Positions 1-9,108 of a stretch of DNA of 64,000 nucleotides are shown here, in pieces; position 1 is the first letter of the stretch; each line of letters begins with the position of its first letter. The stretch comes from Opitutia bacterium (GTDB taxonomy: Bacteria > Verrucomicrobiota > Verrucomicrobiia > Opitutales > Opitutaceae). The translations under genes and the position numbers were made by a program. Where the stretch lies: contig JACRHT010000004.1 in the NCBI GenBank assembly GCA_016217545.1, positions 186,001-250,000 on the forward strand, given 5' to 3'. A model generated the notes under the pieces. The model ran no database searches and had not been told where the DNA came from. It worked only from the letters and a program-made list of their open reading frames with translations.

Positions 1-69
1 ACGGCGCTGTGCTTTCGTTTCTCCGGTTTTCAGTCCTCCGTCCACTGTCCTCGGTCATCCGTCTTCCGC

Positions 70-1216
70 TTACTCGTCGTCCATCTGGATGTCCTTGTTC
101 CGGTGGCGCGGGCAGCCGGCGCGGAGCCAGGCATAGACGAAGCGATCGAGGTCGCCGTCGAGCACGCCCTGCGTATCGCTGGTGGAAACGCCGGTGCGCA
201 GGTCCTTCACCATCTGGTAGGGCTGCAGCACGTAGCTGCGGATCTGGCTGCCCCACCCGATTTCGCCTTTTTCGCCGTAGAATTTCTCCATCTCGCTGCG
301 CTGCTCGTCCTGCTTCTTTTCGTAGAGGCGAGCTTTGAGGACGTTCATGGCGCTGGCGCGGTTCTTGATCTGCGAACGTTCGTTTTGGCAGACGACGACC
401 AGACCGGTCGGGATGTGCGTGATGCGCACCGCGGAGTCGGTGGTGTTGACACCCTGGCCGCCCTTGCCGGACGAGCGGTAGACGTCCACGCGGATGTCGC
501 TGTCGGGAATTTCGATTTCGATTTCGTCGGTGACTTCGGCGATGACGTCGATGGCGCAGAACGAGGTGTGACGGCGCTTGTTTGCGTCGAACGGGCTGAT
601 GCGCACGAGGCGATGCACGCCGCGCTCGGCCTTGGCGTAGCCGTAGGCGTTCTCGCCCTTGATGAGGAGCGTGGCCTTGGTGATGCCCGCCTGGTCGCCG
701 GCCTGCACGTCCTGCACCTCGACTTCGAAGCCGCGGCGCTCGGCCCAGCGCAGATACATGCGGAAAAGCATGTCGCACCAGTCGTTCGACTCGGTGCCAC
801 CGGCGCCGGACTGGATCGAGAAGATGGCGTTGTTGCGGTCGAACTGGCCCGTGAGGAAGGACGAGATCTCGAGCTTGTCGAGTTCCTCGACCATGGTCGC
901 GACGTTGGCGTCGAGTTCCTTGGCGTAGGCCTCCTGCTCGGCTTTGTCCGCGGACTCGATCAGCTCCACCATGACGGCGGCGTCATCGAGCTTCTTGTTG
1001 AAGGCGACGAGGCCGGCGATGGTCTTCTTGAGGCCGTTGACCTTGGCGATGTGTTTCTGGGCCTTATCGGTATTGTTCCAGAAATCCGGGGCGCCCATCT
1101 GCGCCTCCATCGCTTCTATTTCACGCTGCTTTTGTTCGACGTCAAAGAAACCTCCACAAGTAGCCGGCGCGCTTCTTGATGAGCTCGAGGTGCGAGAAGG
1201 TTTCGGGAGCGATCAT
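70..1216 (-). CDS. prfB: Peptide chain release factor 2 with programmed +1 frameshift
   Basis: RF2 releases finished peptides at UGA and UAA stop codons. The main frame (70-1110) carries the SPF anticodon-like tripeptide in [13 protein letters not shown] and the catalytic GGQ in [10 protein letters not shown]. The frame has no proper start of its own. Upstream on the minus strand a short zero frame begins at ATG 1216 ([15 protein letters not shown]...) and ends after LWRFL at a TGA (1142-1144) inside the slippery site CTTTGAC (1141-1147). A Shine-Dalgarno-like GGAGG (1151-1155) lies just before it. A +1 shift joins 24 residues to [11 protein letters not shown] and the main frame, giving about 381 aa, close to the usual RF2 size. 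It lies 24 nt downstream of the pseudokinase gene and is probably cotranscribed with it. The family is certain. The frameshift rests on the classical site architecture and frame continuity. Confidence 0.96.
1141..1155 (-). promoter_or_regulatory. RF2 autoregulatory frameshift site
   Basis: On the minus strand the order is GGAGG (1155-1151), three bases, then CTTTGAC (1147-1141), whose TGA is the in-frame stop. This is the same order as in the E. coli prfB frameshift window: internal Shine-Dalgarno, CUU slippery codon, UGA, then C. Low RF2 lets the ribosome pause at UGA and slip +1, so RF2 controls its own synthesis. Confidence 0.93.
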
Positions 1217-1240
1217 GTCGGAGCCATGAGCCCAAGAAGC

Positions 1241-3973
1241 TCACGGCTCCGCAAGGGTTTTTTGCAGTTCCGGCAGGCGCGGCGGCTCGCCGAGGTAAAC
1301 GACCCGGCGGTTTCCGAGCCAATACCAGCGCTTCGCCTCGGGCCGGGTCGGCAGGAAAAACGTCCGCACATCGGCCAATTCCCGCTGCGCACTGTCGTAG
1401 AGCACGATGCCCCACCCGGCCTCGCCGCCCGCCGACGTCGGCACCGGCACCGCCAGCGTGACCTTCAAATCCCGCCGCGGATACGGCTCGAGCAACAGCT
1501 CGCCGCCCACGCGCGCGTAGGCCCTTTGCGCCGGCGAAGCGGCCCCCGCCCGCTCGACCCGCAGCGGCTCGGGCGTCGTGGTCGGGACGTCCCACGGACG
1601 CAACGGGCCGCGCGGACGTTTGCCGAAACCGTCGTCGTAGGTTTCGAACAGCGTCCCGTCCTTCGCGACCTCCGCGCCATCCGCGCGCGGCGTGAAATGA
1701 TGCAGGACCGTCGGAGGGCTCGGCCGCGCCGAAAAATCGATCCCGAGCCACGGCAGGACGCAGAGCACGAGCGGGACGAGATTCGCGAGCGTCGCCAGCA
1801 CCCAAAGCTCGGTCAGGCGCGAAGGCGCTTCCGGCTGCGCATCCTTCACGCGCAGCGCCCGCAGGTCCGCACACACTTGGGCGAACTCGGCCGCGAGTTG
1901 CGGCGCGCTTTTCCCGAGCGCCGCGCCGCTCTCTCGGGCCATCCGCACGGCACGGCCCGGGCCATCGCGCCACGTCCAAGGCGCGGAGCCGGGCGCTTCG
2001 TGCTGCCGCGTGGTGTTGAACAACGCTCTCGCGACCCACCGCAACCCGAGCGCGATCGCCGCCAAAACGCCCATCCACACCCAAGCGCGGGCCGCGACCG
2101 CCAACGCGAGAGGAGCCGCCCACACGCCGAGAAACACCGGCCAGCGACCGAGCAAAGCCGGCCCCGCCGAGAGCATGCGCGCCGCTCGTTCCCAGAAAAT
2201 TGCCGCCCGCAAACGCGCCGCCTGCGCGCCGAGTTCCGCGGCGCGGCGGGCGCGCCACTCAGCGTGGGTGACGAAACCGAATTCCTTCGCATGCTCGCCG
2301 ACGAACGCGAGCAGCATCAGCTCGGCGCGCGAAGGCCTCTCCGACGTGAGCAACGCCGCAAGCGCCGGGTCCGCCACGGTCGCGTAGGCGCTGCGCAAGC
2401 GCTCGTGCCGGCTCGCGAGGTCTTTGTCCGATTCGAAGGCGAGCCACAGCAGCCGGACCTGCCCAACCTCGTCCGCCGCAGTCGCCCAGCCGGCGGCGAG
2501 CGCGCGCTGCAGGGCGTCCATGCCCGACTCCGCCAGCAGCGCCAGCGCCCGGCCGGCGCCCGCATCGACGGCCTCGACGGCTCGGCGATACGCGCCGGTG
2601 CTGAGCACGCGGGCGAAAGCCAGCGCCTCGGCCGGCGGCGCGTCGGAGAACATCTCCTGCAGTCCGGCCGAGTCGACCACCCACCGCTGCACCGACAACG
2701 GCCGGGGCGAGTTCGGCGCCAAGGCGCGCCACGCGAGACCGGCGACGGCGGCGCGGCGCGGATTCAACGGCAGCTGCCGCCAGGCGAATGACTCCACGTA
2801 ACCAAGGATCTGCTCGACCTTGTCGTGCTCGGCGCGCAACGCGGGCAGCTCCGCGAGGAATTGCCTCAAGGTCGGCTCGGGCGATTTGGTCGCGGGGAAA
2901 AACTGCTGCACGCCGTCGAAGGCGTTGTCGGCTTGCAGAAAAAATTCCGCTGCTTCCGGCACGGTGAACGCCCGACGACGCCACCAGAACAGCCGCGCGT
3001 CGCGGGGCAGATCGTAGCGGTCCACGGCCGCCTCACGCTGCGTCCAGCGCAACACCTGCTCGCCCTGCCAGCGTCCGTCGCGCGAGCTGGCGAGCAATCC
3101 GCGCAGCAAGAGCCGCACGCGCGGGTGCACGTGATTGGGCAGCAATTCCACGGCGCCAGCGCGCACGCCGGACGGATCGCGTTCCAGCAGGGCGTTCTCG
3201 GCGCGGGCGCGCAGCTCGGGCGGATCGTCGGAGACGTTGCGCTCAAACAAAAGTCCGTAGACGTGGCTGCCGTGCACGATCTCCTGCACGAGACGGCCCA
3301 GCGACCACCAATCCCACGCGCAGAGCGCCGGACCCGGCTTGTGTTTGAAGAGGCCGGCGGCCTCGGGCGGCGCGTAGTAGGGGTTGACGGAGATCGGGAT
3401 CAGGTCCGCCTGCGAGTGGAGCGTGGCGTATTCCCAACCGCCGAGTCGCACGTGCATGCCGCGACTGTCGTCGCCGATGAAGATCGACTGTGGCTGGAGG
3501 CGGAGGTGCACGATGCCCTGCTGGTGCAGCCGGTCCAATTGGGTGGCGACTTGCCGCACGAAGTTCTCGATGTCGGCCAGTTCCGGCTGGTGCGCGGCCA
3601 GCCACTCGCGCAGGGGCACGCCGGCGGGCACCGCGGTCACTTCATAGCGCCAGCCGTTTTCCTCGTGGGCCTCGCGGGGCGCGACGAGCCCGTCCGATTC
3701 CAGGGCCGAGAGACGATCCCATGCCTCGCGATGCGCCGCGGCATCCTCGCCGATGGGTCGCGCGTGCAGGAGCACTTCTTCCATCGAGGTCGCGTCGGCG
3801 GCGAGGAAGCCGGTCCCGTGCGCCTTGGAAATCTGGAAATGCCGCCAGCGCTTCCCCTCGGCCAAGCCGCTGCCACCGCCGTTGCCCGCAGGCAATGGCG
3901 CAGCCGCCGGCGGGGTGCCGCCGGTGGCAACAGGCAGAGCGGAGTCATCCGCTCCGGTTGACGGTTCGGACAT
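1241..3973 (-). CDS. Membrane-anchored protein kinase-like protein, predicted catalytically dead (pseudokinase)
   Basis: 910 aa. After a low-complexity Ala/Gly/Pro N-terminus, residues of about 45-330 follow the layout of a bacterial Hanks-type Ser/Thr kinase, including a C-lobe APE-like YYAPPEAAG and WDWWSLGRLVQEI. The catalytic motifs are lost. The HRDLKPxN loop reads HLRLQPQS with no Asp, the DFG position reads LGGWEYA with no Asp, and I see no VAIK-type lysine. A long helical middle region follows, then hydrophobic segments near residues 615-660 and 735-760 (WPVFLGVWAAPLALAVAARA, then VLATLANLVPLVLCVLPWLG) and a soluble C-terminal domain of unknown fold. The gene ends 24 nt before prfB, so the two probably share a transcript. 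A scaffold or regulatory role is inference. Confidence 0.72.
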   Translation of the reverse strand: MSEPSTGADDSALPVATGGTPPAAAPLPAGNGGGSGLAEGKRWRHFQISKAHGTGFLAADATSMEEVLLHARPIGEDAAAHREAWDRLSALESDGLVAPREAHEENGWRYEVTAVPAGVPLREWLAAHQPELADIENFVRQVATQLDRLHQQGIVHLRLQPQSIFIGDDSRGMHVRLGGWEYATLHSQADLIPISVNPYYAPPEAAGLFKHKPGPALCAWDWWSLGRLVQEIVHGSHVYGLLFERNVSDDPPELRARAENALLERDPSGVRAGAVELLPNHVHPRVRLLLRGLLASSRDGRWQGEQVLRWTQREAAVDRYDLPRDARLFWWRRRAFTVPEAAEFFLQADNAFDGVQQFFPATKSPEPTLRQFLAELPALRAEHDKVEQILGYVESFAWRQLPLNPRRAAVAGLAWRALAPNSPRPLSVQRWVVDSAGLQEMFSDAPPAEALAFARVLSTGAYRRAVEAVDAGAGRALALLAESGMDALQRALAAGWATAADEVGQVRLLWLAFESDKDLASRHERLRSAYATVADPALAALLTSERPSRAELMLLAFVGEHAKEFGFVTHAEWRARRAAELGAQAARLRAAIFWERAARMLSAGPALLGRWPVFLGVWAAPLALAVAARAWVWMGVLAAIALGLRWVARALFNTTRQHEAPGSAPWTWRDGPGRAVRMARESGAALGKSAPQLAAEFAQVCADLRALRVKDAQPEAPSRLTELWVLATLANLVPLVLCVLPWLGIDFSARPSPPTVLHHFTPRADGAEVAKDGTLFETYDDGFGKRPRGPLRPWDVPTTTPEPLRVERAGAASPAQRAYARVGGELLLEPYPRRDLKVTLAVPVPTSAGGEAGWGIVLYDSAQRELADVRTFFLPTRPEAKRWYWLGNRRVVYLGEPPRLPELQKTLAEP

Positions 3974-4062
3974 AAGGGGACCGTGGATGGTGTCCCCTAA
4001 TCGTCACGCGGGCGGGCGGACTTGAGCCGCGACGCGGAGGAGTCCTCCGCACCAATGGTCGT

Positions 4063-5001
4063 TCAGGCGCGGAGCGTGCCGGCGGCTTTTTCCACGAGGA
4101 AGGACGCGTAGGCCTTCGCGACGCCTTCCCGCAGGCCGATGCGCGCCTGCCAGCCCAGACCGGTCAGGCGGGAAACGTCCATGAGCTTGCGCGGCGTGCC
4201 GTCGGGCTTGGAGGTGTCCCACACGATGCGGCCGGTAAATCCGGTCACTTCGGCCACGATTTCAGTCAGCTCCTTGATCGTGACATCCACGCCCGTGCCC
4301 ACGTTGACCCAGTCGGGCGGGTTTTCGAGGCGGAGCAGAAAGGCGCAGGCGTCGGCGAGGTCGTCGACGTGGAGGAATTCGCGCTTGGGCGAACCGGTGC
4401 CCCAAGCCACGACCTCGGCGCGGCCAGCTTCCTTCGCTTCGTGAAACTTGCGGATCAGGGCCGGCATCACGTGCGAGTTCTGCAGGTGGTAGTTGTCCGC
4501 CGGGCCGTAGAGATTGGTCGGCATCGCCGAGTGGTAGAGGACGCCGTGCTGCTTGCGGTAGTATTGCGCGAGCTTGAGGCCGGCGATCTTGGCGATGGCG
4601 TAGGCCTCGTTCGTCGGCTCGAGAGGACTGGTGAGCAGGCAATCCTCGGGCATCGGCTGCGGCGCGTGCTTCGGGTAGATGCACGAGCTGCCGAGGAAGA
4701 GCACGCGCTTCACGCCGGCGGCGTAGGCGCCGTGGATGCAGTTGGCGGCGATGGCGAGATTCTCGAAGAGGAAGTCGGCCGGGTAGGTGTTGTTGGCGTG
4801 GATGCCACCGACCTTGGCGGCGGCGATGATGGCGACGTCGGGTTTCTCGGCGGCGTAGAAGGCGGCGACGGCGGCTTGGTTCGTGAGGTCGAGCCCATCG
4901 CGGCGCGAGCGGAGCAGCAGCGAGACGCCGGGTTCATGCTGGAAACGGCGCACGATGGCGGCGCCGACCATGCCGTGGTGACCTGCGATGAAGATTTTCA
5001 T
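4063..5001 (-). CDS. fcl: GDP-L-fucose synthase
   Basis: 312 aa, a normal length for the family. It performs the epimerase and reductase steps that turn GDP-4-keto-6-deoxy-D-mannose into GDP-L-fucose with NADPH, for surface glycans. The N-terminal Rossmann motif is [14 protein letters not shown], the SDR active-site pair is YAIAK with SSCIYPK upstream, and [19 protein letters not shown] is typical of the family. I chose the ATG at 5001 ([10 protein letters not shown]) because upstream residues would come from a repeat. It follows gmd on the same strand, so the pair forms the complete two-step route from GDP-mannose. The 86-nt gap between them is filled by an inverted repeat. Confidence 0.95.
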   Translation of the reverse strand: MKIFIAGHHGMVGAAIVRRFQHEPGVSLLLRSRRDGLDLTNQAAVAAFYAAEKPDVAIIAAAKVGGIHANNTYPADFLFENLAIAANCIHGAYAAGVKRVLFLGSSCIYPKHAPQPMPEDCLLTSPLEPTNEAYAIAKIAGLKLAQYYRKQHGVLYHSAMPTNLYGPADNYHLQNSHVMPALIRKFHEAKEAGRAEVVAWGTGSPKREFLHVDDLADACAFLLRLENPPDWVNVGTGVDVTIKELTEIVAEVTGFTGRIVWDTSKPDGTPRKLMDVSRLTGLGWQARIGLREGVAKAYASFLVEKAAGTLRA

Positions 5002-5008
5002 GAAGGGA

Positions 5009-5080
5009 AAACCAAGAAACACACGAACGACACGAAAGCGATCAGACCGGTCTTTTCGTGTGTTTGGTGTGTTTCGTGGT
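5009..5080. repeat. Intergenic inverted repeat, CACGAA-rich (family E)
   Basis: Two imperfectly complementary arms lie between gmd and fcl. The left arm (about 5009-5036) holds AAACACACGAACGACACGAA; the right arm (about 5053-5080) holds TTTTCGTGTGTTTGG and GTGTTTCGTGGT. Each arm is internally repetitive. The element fills nearly the whole gap and could form a large hairpin in the gmd-fcl transcript. Confidence 0.75.
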
Positions 5081-5087
5081 GATCAAA

Positions 5088-6122
5088 TCAGGCGAACGGT
5101 GCTTTCGAAGGCTGCGGGAGCGCCTCGATCTGCGCCTCGCGCTTGGCGAGTTCGAGGTCGGCCTCGGTCATGATGCGGACGAGCTCCTTGAAGCGGACCT
5201 TCGGCTCCCAACCGAGTTGTTTCTTGGCCTTGGCGGGGTCGCCGATGAGCAGATCGACCTCGGCGGGGCGCTCGTAGCGGGCGTCGTATTTGACGTATTT
5301 CTCCCAATCGAGACCGAGCAGGCCGAAGGTTTCCTCGATGAACTCCTTGACGGTGTGCGTCTCGTTCGTGGCGACCACGTAGTCGTCGGGCTGGTCCTGC
5401 TGGAGCATGACCCACATCATCTCGACGTATTCCTTCGCGTAGCCCCAATCGCGCTTGGCATCGAGGTTGCCCATGAAGAGCGATTCCTGAAGACCGAGTT
5501 TGATGCGCGTGGCGGCACGGGTGATCTTGCGCGTCACGAACGTCTCGCCGCGGCGCGGGCTCTCGTGGTTGAAGAGGATGCCGGACGAAGCGTGGAGATT
5601 GTAGCTCTCGCGGTAGTTCACCGTGAGCCAGTGCGCATACATCTTGGCACAACCGTAGGGCGAGCGCGGCCAGAAGGGCGTGGTTTCCACCTGAGGGACT
5701 TGCTGCACCTTGCCGAACATTTCGGACGAAGACGCCTGGTAATAACGGCACTTCTTCACGAGGCCGGCCTCGCGGATGGCCTCGAGGATGCGCACCGCGC
5801 CCACGCCCGTGACGTCGCCGGTATATTCCGGGATGTCGAACGACACGCGCACGTGCGACTGCGCCGCGAGGTTGTAGATCTCGTCCGGCTGGAGGTTGTA
5901 GAGCAACTTCACCATCTGCACGGAGTCCGCGAGATCGCCGTAGTGGAGGAAGAGCTTCACTCCGTTGATGTGCGGGTCGCGGTAAAGATGATCGATCCGG
6001 CTGGTGTTGAAGGTCGAGGCACGGCGGATGACGCCGTGAACTTCGTAGCCTTTGGCGAGGAGCAATTCAGCAAGATAGGAACCGTCTTGGCCGGTGATGC
6101 CGGTGATGAGAGCCTTTTTCAT
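5088..6122 (-). CDS. gmd: GDP-mannose 4,6-dehydratase
   Basis: 344 aa, the usual size. It converts GDP-D-mannose to GDP-4-keto-6-deoxy-D-mannose, the first step toward GDP-L-fucose. The N-terminus reads [19 protein letters not shown], a textbook Gmd Rossmann motif. The catalytic SSSEMFG and YGCAK (YxxxK) and the family motif [17 protein letters not shown] are all present. The start at 6122 is fixed by homology; the frame stays open upstream but in sequence that reads as the reverse of the neighbouring regulator. It is transcribed ahead of fcl in the same direction. Confidence 0.97.
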   Translation of the reverse strand: MKKALITGITGQDGSYLAELLLAKGYEVHGVIRRASTFNTSRIDHLYRDPHINGVKLFLHYGDLADSVQMVKLLYNLQPDEIYNLAAQSHVRVSFDIPEYTGDVTGVGAVRILEAIREAGLVKKCRYYQASSSEMFGKVQQVPQVETTPFWPRSPYGCAKMYAHWLTVNYRESYNLHASSGILFNHESPRRGETFVTRKITRAATRIKLGLQESLFMGNLDAKRDWGYAKEYVEMMWVMLQQDQPDDYVVATNETHTVKEFIEETFGLLGLDWEKYVKYDARYERPAEVDLLIGDPAKAKKQLGWEPKVRFKELVRIMTEADLELAKREAQIEALPQPSKAPFA

Positions 6123-6208
6123 TCGGGGTGGACGAGCTAGGGGAAGATTCCGAGCGCAGGCAAGCACGCGAATTTGCCGGGGCCCACGCTCCGGATGCCG
6201 GCCGCACC

Positions 6209-6853
6209 CTAATCGCGCGCCAGCCGGTGTTCCACGACGTAGCGCAGCAGGTCCGCCGTGGTGCGCAGTCCGAGCTTTTCCATGATCCGCACGCGATAGG
6301 TGCCGACGGAAGTCACGCTGATCGCCAAGTCCGCGGCGACTTCCTTGTTCGATCGCCCACGCCCAAGTCCGATCAGCACCTCCATCTCGCGTTGCGACAA
6401 ATCCGACAAGGCGCCTCGCCGCTTGCCGGCCCGCTTGACCAGCAAACTCGCCAGCGCCGCACTGCGATAGCCGCGCCCAGCCAGAGTCTCCGCCACCGCC
6501 TCGCCGATCGTCGCCCGGTCGGCCGTCTTGCAGAGGTAGCCGTCCGCTCCAGCGTCCAAGGCAGCCACGCCCATCTTTTCCTCGGGAAACATGGAGAACA
6601 CCAGGATCGGCATCGTCGGCCGCGCGGCCCGCACGCGACGCAAGGTCTCCAGCTCCGATCCGCCCGGCAAGCCAAGGTCGAGCACGACCAGATGCCAAGG
6701 CTCGCGCTCGACCGCCGCGACCGCCGCGGTGGCGGTCCCGACGCACTCGAACCGCGCCCCCGCCACCCGCCGACGTATCGCCGCAGGCAAGGCGTCGCGC
6801 ACCAACACGTGGTCGTCCGCCAACAAAATTCGAGAGACAGGATCTTCCGCCAT
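6209..6853 (-). CDS. LuxR/NarL-family two-component response regulator
   Basis: 214 aa, the classic two-domain NarL size. The N-terminal receiver domain (about 7-125) has the acidic pair LLADDH, the phospho-acceptor Asp59 in [11 protein letters not shown] and the Lys in LCKTADRAT. The C-terminal LuxR-type helix-turn-helix (about 150-205) contains [21 protein letters not shown] chose ATG 6853 (MAEDPVSRI) because a GGGTGAG-like stretch precedes it; ATG 6865 is an alternative. It is divergent from a TPR histidine kinase gene starting 49 nt away, its likely partner. The targets are unknown; the PEP-CTERM and fucose genes nearby are candidates by position only. Confidence 0.9.
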   Translation of the reverse strand: MAEDPVSRILLADDHVLVRDALPAAIRRRVAGARFECVGTATAAVAAVEREPWHLVVLDLGLPGGSELETLRRVRAARPTMPILVFSMFPEEKMGVAALDAGADGYLCKTADRATIGEAVAETLAGRGYRSAALASLLVKRAGKRRGALSDLSQREMEVLIGLGRGRSNKEVAADLAISVTSVGTYRVRIMEKLGLRTTADLLRYVVEHRLARD

Positions 6854-6902
6854 CGACTCACCCATCGTCCGGCGCGACACTACACGCATCAATGCAATTT
6901 TG

Positions 6903-8981
6903 ATGACTGTGAGCGTCACAACCCAATCCACTTGCCTCGTTCGTCGTCCCAGCGCGCAGCTCTTGCGCCGTCTAGGCTTGGCGGCCCTCGCGCTGACTTG
7001 GTCCGGTTCCGTGTGGGCCGATCAGCCTACGCCGCGCGAGCCCACTCGCATCGATGCCCTCATGCAACAAGCGCGCGCTCTCGACGCCAACGAGCCCGCC
7101 CGCGCCATCCCCCTTGCTCGCGAAGCCCTCGCCCTCGCGCAAAAAAGCCCGCTGCGCGTCGACGAGATTCGAGCCCGCACCCAGCTCAGCGAGACACTCC
7201 GTCGCAACAGCAACTACGCCGAAGCCCGCCAGATCACCGACGCCGGCCTCGCCCTGCCCCTCGGCCCCACACCTGCCGAGCGCCTTGCCCGCGCCGGGCT
7301 CGTCTACGAATCGGGCCAGATCCACTGGAACCGCGGCGACTATCCCGCCGCCGAAGCCTGCTACCTCGAGGCGCAGCGCACCGCGGAAGAACTCAAGGAC
7401 ACAACTCTACTAGTCCGTTTGCTCAACAGCCGAGGCATCGTCGCGCGTCAACAAAAGCTCTTCGACCAATCCGAACAACTCTACCGATCCGCGCTGGCCC
7501 TCGCCGAGCAAAACGACCTCGACGTTCTCCGGCTCCAAATCCGCAACAATCTCGCGATTCTCCTCTACGACCAGCACCGCTTCGACGACGCGCGACCGCT
7601 CCTGCTCGAAAATCTCCGGATCCATACCGCCGCGAACAACCGCCGCAGCACGGCCGACACGTTCCTCAATCTCGGCGCGCTGGAGAGCCTCGCCGGCAAC
7701 CACGCCGCCGCACTCGACTATAAGCAGAAATCGCTCGCGCTCCGCCGCGAGCTCGGCGTGCCCCGCCATATCGCCACCGCGCACGTCGCCGTCGCCATCA
7801 CGCTCACCAAACTCGATCGGGCCGACGATGCCCTCGCGCAACTCGGCATCGCCGCGCCCATCGCCGAGAAAGTCGGCAGCCACGAACTCCTGGGGCTCCT
7901 CTACAACACATTCAGCGATGCCCACGCCGCCCGCGGCGACTTCCGCGAGGCACTCGATTACCAGCGCAAGGCTCAGAGCGAAAATCAAACGGTCGCGAGC
8001 GAGAACACCGCGAAAACCATCGCCGAACTCCGCGAGCGCTTCGAGGCCGAGAAACGTCAGCGCCAGATCGTCGAACTCAAGGCCACGCAGCAGAAGCAGA
8101 ACGCCGAACTCGCGGCAACGGAACAGGAGCTGAGCCGCACACGCGCCGAGCGCATCGGTTTGGCCGCGCTGCTACTCTTCGGTCTGATCGCCGCGATTGC
8201 GATCATCAGCCGCCAGCGCGCCATCACCCGCTCCGAGCGGCGCATCCTCGCCGAAACGCGCCGCGCACGAGACGCCGCCGAGGAGGCCACCGCCCTCAAA
8301 TCCCGCCTGCTCGACCTCGCCTCGCACGATCTCAAGGCCCCGCTCGTCGGCGCGATGCTCACCGCCGAGACCATCGCCGACGAAAGCGCCGACCGTCCGG
8401 AGATTGCACAGCTCGCGCGCACGCTCCGCGCGGAAAATCATCGCCTCCTCGGATTGGTGCAGGATCTCCTCGATGGCTCCGCCGCCGAGTCCGGCCGCCT
8501 CACGCTCGCGCGCACGTCCGTCGATCTCGCCGCGCTCGTCCGCGAAGTCGCCGCCGCTTTCGCCGACCGCGCCGCGCAAAAACAACAGCGCATCGAGTGC
8601 ACGGCCGACACCAGCGCCGCGCCGCTCATCGTCGACGGCGATGCCGCGCGCCTCCGCCAGGTGATCGAAAATCTCGTCAGCAACGCGCTCAAATTCTCGC
8701 CCGCCGGCACCACCACGCGACTCGCCGTGCGCGGTGTCGACGGCCCTCGCGTGCGTCTCGAAGTGCGCGACGAAGGCCCCGGCCTCACGGCGGAGGACCG
8801 CGCCGGACTCTTCCAGCGTTTCCGCCGCCTCAGCGCCGCGCCCACTGGCGGCGAATCGTCCACGGGCCTCGGCCTCGCGCTCGCCCACGCTTTGGTCGTC
8901 GCCCACGGCGGCCGCCTCGACGTCGAATCGGAGCCCGGAAAGGGCGCGACGTTCTACGCGGAATTTCCGGCATCAGAGTAG
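6903..8981 (+). CDS. TPR-containing sensor histidine kinase
   Basis: 692 aa. A likely signal sequence (about 1-38, RRLGLAALALTWSGSVWA) is followed by a periplasmic region of TPR-type helical repeats (about 45-370), a charged coiled coil, one membrane segment (about 417-440, GLAALLLFGLIAAIAIIS), a HisKA domain with SHDLKAP (His near 473) and a HATPase domain with NLVSNALKFSP, DEGPGL and TGLGLALAHALV. It has no receiver domain, so it must signal to a separate regulator, most simply the divergent LuxR-type regulator. The input is unknown; periplasmic TPR sensors usually bind proteins or peptides. The ATG at 6903 is supported by the signal peptide. Confidence 0.9.
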   Translation: MTVSVTTQSTCLVRRPSAQLLRRLGLAALALTWSGSVWADQPTPREPTRIDALMQQARALDANEPARAIPLAREALALAQKSPLRVDEIRARTQLSETLRRNSNYAEARQITDAGLALPLGPTPAERLARAGLVYESGQIHWNRGDYPAAEACYLEAQRTAEELKDTTLLVRLLNSRGIVARQQKLFDQSEQLYRSALALAEQNDLDVLRLQIRNNLAILLYDQHRFDDARPLLLENLRIHTAANNRRSTADTFLNLGALESLAGNHAAALDYKQKSLALRRELGVPRHIATAHVAVAITLTKLDRADDALAQLGIAAPIAEKVGSHELLGLLYNTFSDAHAARGDFREALDYQRKAQSENQTVASENTAKTIAELRERFEAEKRQRQIVELKATQQKQNAELAATEQELSRTRAERIGLAALLLFGLIAAIAIISRQRAITRSERRILAETRRARDAAEEATALKSRLLDLASHDLKAPLVGAMLTAETIADESADRPEIAQLARTLRAENHRLLGLVQDLLDGSAAESGRLTLARTSVDLAALVREVAAAFADRAAQKQQRIECTADTSAAPLIVDGDAARLRQVIENLVSNALKFSPAGTTTRLAVRGVDGPRVRLEVRDEGPGLTAEDRAGLFQRFRRLSAAPTGGESSTGLGLALAHALVVAHGGRLDVESEPGKGATFYAEFPASE

Positions 8982-9040
8982 CGGGAGTTTCCGCCTCCCG
9001 CGTTTGACCCACGCGCAGAATCGGGAGCTGGAAGCTCCCG
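8981..9040. repeat. Two hairpins after the histidine kinase gene
   Basis: GCGGGAG/CTCCCGC (8981-9001) overlaps the last base of the kinase stop codon. CGGGAGCT/AGCTCCCG (9022-9040) follows. Both stems are perfect (7 and 8 bp) and share the GGGAG core, so they look like copies of one short palindrome. Neither has a T tract. They may serve as a weak or Rho-type end signal. Confidence 0.6.
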
Positions 9041-9046
9041 CCCCCT

Positions 9047-9086
9047 TGAAAAACAAGAACCCCGGCCACGCGAACGTGAGCCGGGG
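9047..9086 (-). terminator. Rho-independent terminator of the first PEP-CTERM gene
   Basis: Stem CCCCGGC (9060-9066) pairs with GCCGGGG (9080-9086) and an inner CACG/CGTG pair closes a CGAA loop. On the minus strand it is followed by TTCTTGTTTTT. It lies 22 nt past the stop of the PEP-CTERM gene ending at 9109. Confidence 0.9.
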
Positions 9087-9108
9087 TCGAATCGGGAGTG
9101 ATCGAAAA

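Noticed and set aside
1-69. Repetitive GTCC/ATCC-rich stretch near the left end
   Set aside because: Looks like a degenerate low-complexity repeat (CCTCCGTCCACTGTCCTCGG), but the window edge cuts it and no partner arm is visible, so no family was assigned.
103-1179. Long open frame on the plus strand opposite prfB
   Set aside because: Mirror of the GC-rich prfB reading frame; composition ([11 protein letters not shown]-type, Asp/Val/Leu-rich) is typical of antisense frames and there is no recognisable domain.
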